NCBI GenBank assembly: GCA_014871385.1
Contig: CM026421.1
Location: 23,054,865-23,118,864, forward strand
Length of the DNA stretch: 64,000 nt
Source: Ceratodon purpureus
Taxonomy: Eukaryota > Streptophyta > Bryopsida > Pseudoditrichales > Ditrichaceae
Direction of reading: 5' to 3'
Shown here: piece by piece, positions 61,642 through 64,000 of the stretch
How the letters are laid out: each line of letters opens with the position of its first letter
Position numbering within the stretch: position 1 is the stretch's first letter
Made by a program: the position numbers and the translations under genes
The notes under the pieces: model-generated
The model's database searches: none
Told to the model about the DNA's origin: nothing
The model's input: the letters and a program-made list of their open reading frames with translations, nothing else

Positions 61642-63239
61642 CTCCCTTTGCTCTAGAAGTGGTTCAATTCTTCCAGAGCTTGTTGGTTCATCTACCTTAT
61701 TGAGAACTTACTGGGAAAGTCTGATCTAAATGCTCAAACACGCACAAACTCTCACATCCTGCACATTGTGGAGCTGATGAACAGTTTAACAATATGTCAG
61801 GTGCTGCTGCCAAAATGCTGATCACCTTTTTCTGTATAATAAGTTGTGCCGTCGATACAATGCATAAAGTTGCATAGAACTGAATCTAGGGTTTAGAACT
61901 CCACAGTAACTTACGAAAGGCTGATGCCAAGTCCAATGTTGGATCATAAGACTTGGAGGAATACTGAATTGATGACTCAACTCAAACATCAAGAGCGTCG
62001 TTCTAGAACTTTTCCATGGTAGTGCAGAAAATGCTTTGCCAAGGTGGGTCAACCTTCTGAAGCTCAAATTGAAGAATCAAGGACTTGAAGAATGCCTTTT
62101 CACACTTTTATATAGAAGAAAGAAAGATTTGAGGTGCCATTCAATGACCTTTGGAAAGTCGGTTGACTGTGCTGGGGTCCCTGCTTCCTCAATTCAGGGA
62201 GAAAAGATCCCACAATCCTTTAGATATCCACAAGATATGTATAAATTTTCTCTATTTTCCCCTTTATTTTCTTTCACTTACCTTTTCAAAATTGGGTGCA
62301 GTTGTTTCCTCTGGCTTGGCTAGCCGGGTCAATGCATGCCTGCTGTGAACTGTACATATTGCCACTTATAGCCTCAAATGTTTGTAGTCCTAAAATAATA
62401 CAGGATAAGAAGCAATTGAGAATACCGTCCTGTCCAAATTTGCTCAACATGCTCTGCTGCCAGGGCATCCGGATTCCTAACTGAGTGTATAATGCTGTAT
62501 TCTCTACTCGGCAACACCCAAAAGTTAAACAGGTAGTTTGACTCGTTGGTAAAGGGGAATGTCTGTGACTGTGCAGCAACAAATGCATGGTAAAGGGAGA
62601 AACGAAGAGAAAGTTCATGGACATTTGCAACCAACCCTAATATTCACCCTAATTCCTCATGTGCAGACTTTTGCTCACACTTCATTGACCATAAAGTTGC
62701 TTTGAAGACCTCCTGGTCAACACTAGTCAAAGTGAAGTCAGTGTTTATGGAATATGGGAGTGACACATGTTAGCCGTAACTCATATCTCAACATTTTCTT
62801 TCAAAAAATTATCAAGATTCTTCCAAACTATGCTGTTGTACATTTAAACTTTTGAGGACATGCAAACTGCAAACAACATGTAGTCAAATCTTCTAACTCA
62901 TGATCCATGGAAATCATTGTATTTAAAAAAATTAGAAGCTATAATTAATGAAAGTGGAAAAGTAGATCATCGTGATAAAAAATTATGTATGGATCTACAT
63001 AGAGATAAATTATTGCATGGAGAGACTTAAACAAACAATAATATGTGTGATATTCAAAAAAAGCATGAAGTCTGAGCCATGAGGGGTCCCAATCATGTGC
63101 TCCTACACACTGGACTTCTCAAATAACTGCTGTAGATATTTGTTGACCTCTCAAGAAACTACTGTGGATATTTGTTTTTGCAGCCTGGGAGTCTATGTGG
63201 GTGAGATATATGTACTCATTGCATGAGTATGAGTTGAGC
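61642..63239. other. Intergenic, nothing recognised
   Basis: Several overlapping short frames at 61820-62640 on both strands lack motifs and shared frames; I do not call a gene. Confidence 0.45.
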
Positions 63240-63527
63240 TAAGGTAGAAACACCTATAACCGACAACTTAAAGCAGTTTAGCATATCAAAGCTTGGGTTA
63301 TCAACAAGGAGATATTTTTGGTTCATAGGAAAATAAGGTTCATGAAGAATGAGCATTTTTCCATGAATTATCTCCCAATATTGAAATTTGTACAAATTTT
63401 CGAAGTGAAAAGTACTTCCGACCCAATAGCCGATATATACAAATGAGGTACATCTGTTCTTTCATAATCTAGGAATTAGAAGATATCGGCTATTGGTCAT
63501 CTGTCGACTATGGGTGTCTCAACCTTA
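63240..63527. mobile_element. MITE of the AAGGTAGA family with TA ends
   Basis: The left end TAAGGTAGAAACACCTATAA pairs with the right end, whose minus strand reads TAAGGTTGAGACACCCATAG; about 21 of 26 positions agree. A second inverted pair, CCAATAGCCGATAT (63424) and ATATCGGCTATTGG (63484), lies inside. TA at both ends suggests a TA duplication. 288 bp, non-coding. Confidence 0.65.
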
Positions 63528-64000
63528 GATCAACCCACTGAGTTCATGAAATTTTGCACGTATACCCTTCTACTCTTCTTGGGTGAGATCTTCTTGATGG
63601 ATATGTTTAAAAGATATTTCTTTTTTGGGTTTATTCTATGTGACAAGTAAAAACATTTTGGAGTGTTTTGAGCAAAATATAGTCAGTGAATTTTAGAGGT
63701 TGGAAAAATGAGAGTAATAACATTTAAAAATAGAAAGTTGACCAATAAATATGTGGAAATATAGGTTTATCTCGTATGAGTTTCATGTTTACTATTGGAT
63801 CATCTAATTTGACACAAACTAAGCCTAACTCACTGTGCATCATGATTCAAGATCCTGCATGGCCATGGCCATCCATTAATTGAGCATGGTGAGTAGTGAC
63901 TTCATGCAGTACCAGGAGTAATTTTGTGAAATTTCCTAAAAAATGTCCACCTTGTCTTCGTGAAGAGTTTGTTATTGCAAACCCCTTGCAACAGCCATTC
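63528..64000. other. Right edge of the window, nothing recognised
   Basis: Contains ATAGTCAGTGAATTTTAGAGG near 63680, which resembles the right terminus of the TTAA-flanked family in degraded form. Otherwise unassigned. Confidence 0.35.

Noticed and set aside
61820..62640. A gene built from the overlapping short frames
   Set aside because: Frames on both strands are short, share no domain and lack plausible splice joins that extend them.

Overview
The window reads as nuclear DNA of a land plant, probably a non-seed plant (bryophyte, lycophyte or fern). This is inferred from AT-rich intergenic DNA, GT-AG introns, two plant-specific gene families (a PPR-CBS fusion and a membrane-anchored GH9 glucanase that differs at many positions from seed-plant KORRIGAN), and plant-type LINE and Ty1/copia elements. 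The species cannot be fixed from the sequence.

Genes occupy the left third. At bases 2-106 the last codons of a plus-strand gene may run in from outside. A minus-strand gene at 982-2954 (5 exons, about 301 aa) encodes a probable plastid protein with a helical middle, a hydrophobic hairpin and a C-terminal zinc ribbon. A minus-strand gene at 4566-9290 (14 exons, about 704 aa) encodes a pentatricopeptide-repeat protein with a C-terminal CBS region, like Arabidopsis At5g10690 (CBSPPR1). After about 9 kb without a convincing gene, a plus-strand gene at 18486-22035 (6 exons, about 612 aa) encodes a KORRIGAN-type endo-1,4-beta-glucanase of cellulose synthesis. All exon structures were read by eye; nearly every junction has GT/AG ends and keeps phase.

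From about 22 kb to the right end I see no ordinary host gene, only layered mobile elements and repeats. The main ones are: a 7.4 kb full-length but disabled LINE (38703-46072) with a 16 bp target duplication and poly(A) tail; a tRNA-derived SINE (46293-46635) with a 12 bp target duplication; a decayed minus-strand copia polyprotein (51566-55286) split in its reverse transcriptase by a 389 bp terminal-inverted-repeat element; a Harbinger-like MITE (35563-36016, TTA duplication); a CACTA-like element (36146-36824); a 143 bp near-perfect palindrome (25326-25468); three or more elements with TA duplications and AAGGT termini; and a family with TTAA + CCC / GGG + TTAA ends like piggyBac (31638-31880, a three-copy cluster at 46705-49610, and 56784-57184). 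Two minisatellites (35 bp and 21 bp units) also lie here, one bounded by inverted repeats.

The host genes show no functional linkage to each other. The strongest candidates for something under-described are the TTAA-flanked (piggyBac-like) family in a plant, the inverted-repeat-bounded 35 bp array, and the membrane/zinc-ribbon protein.
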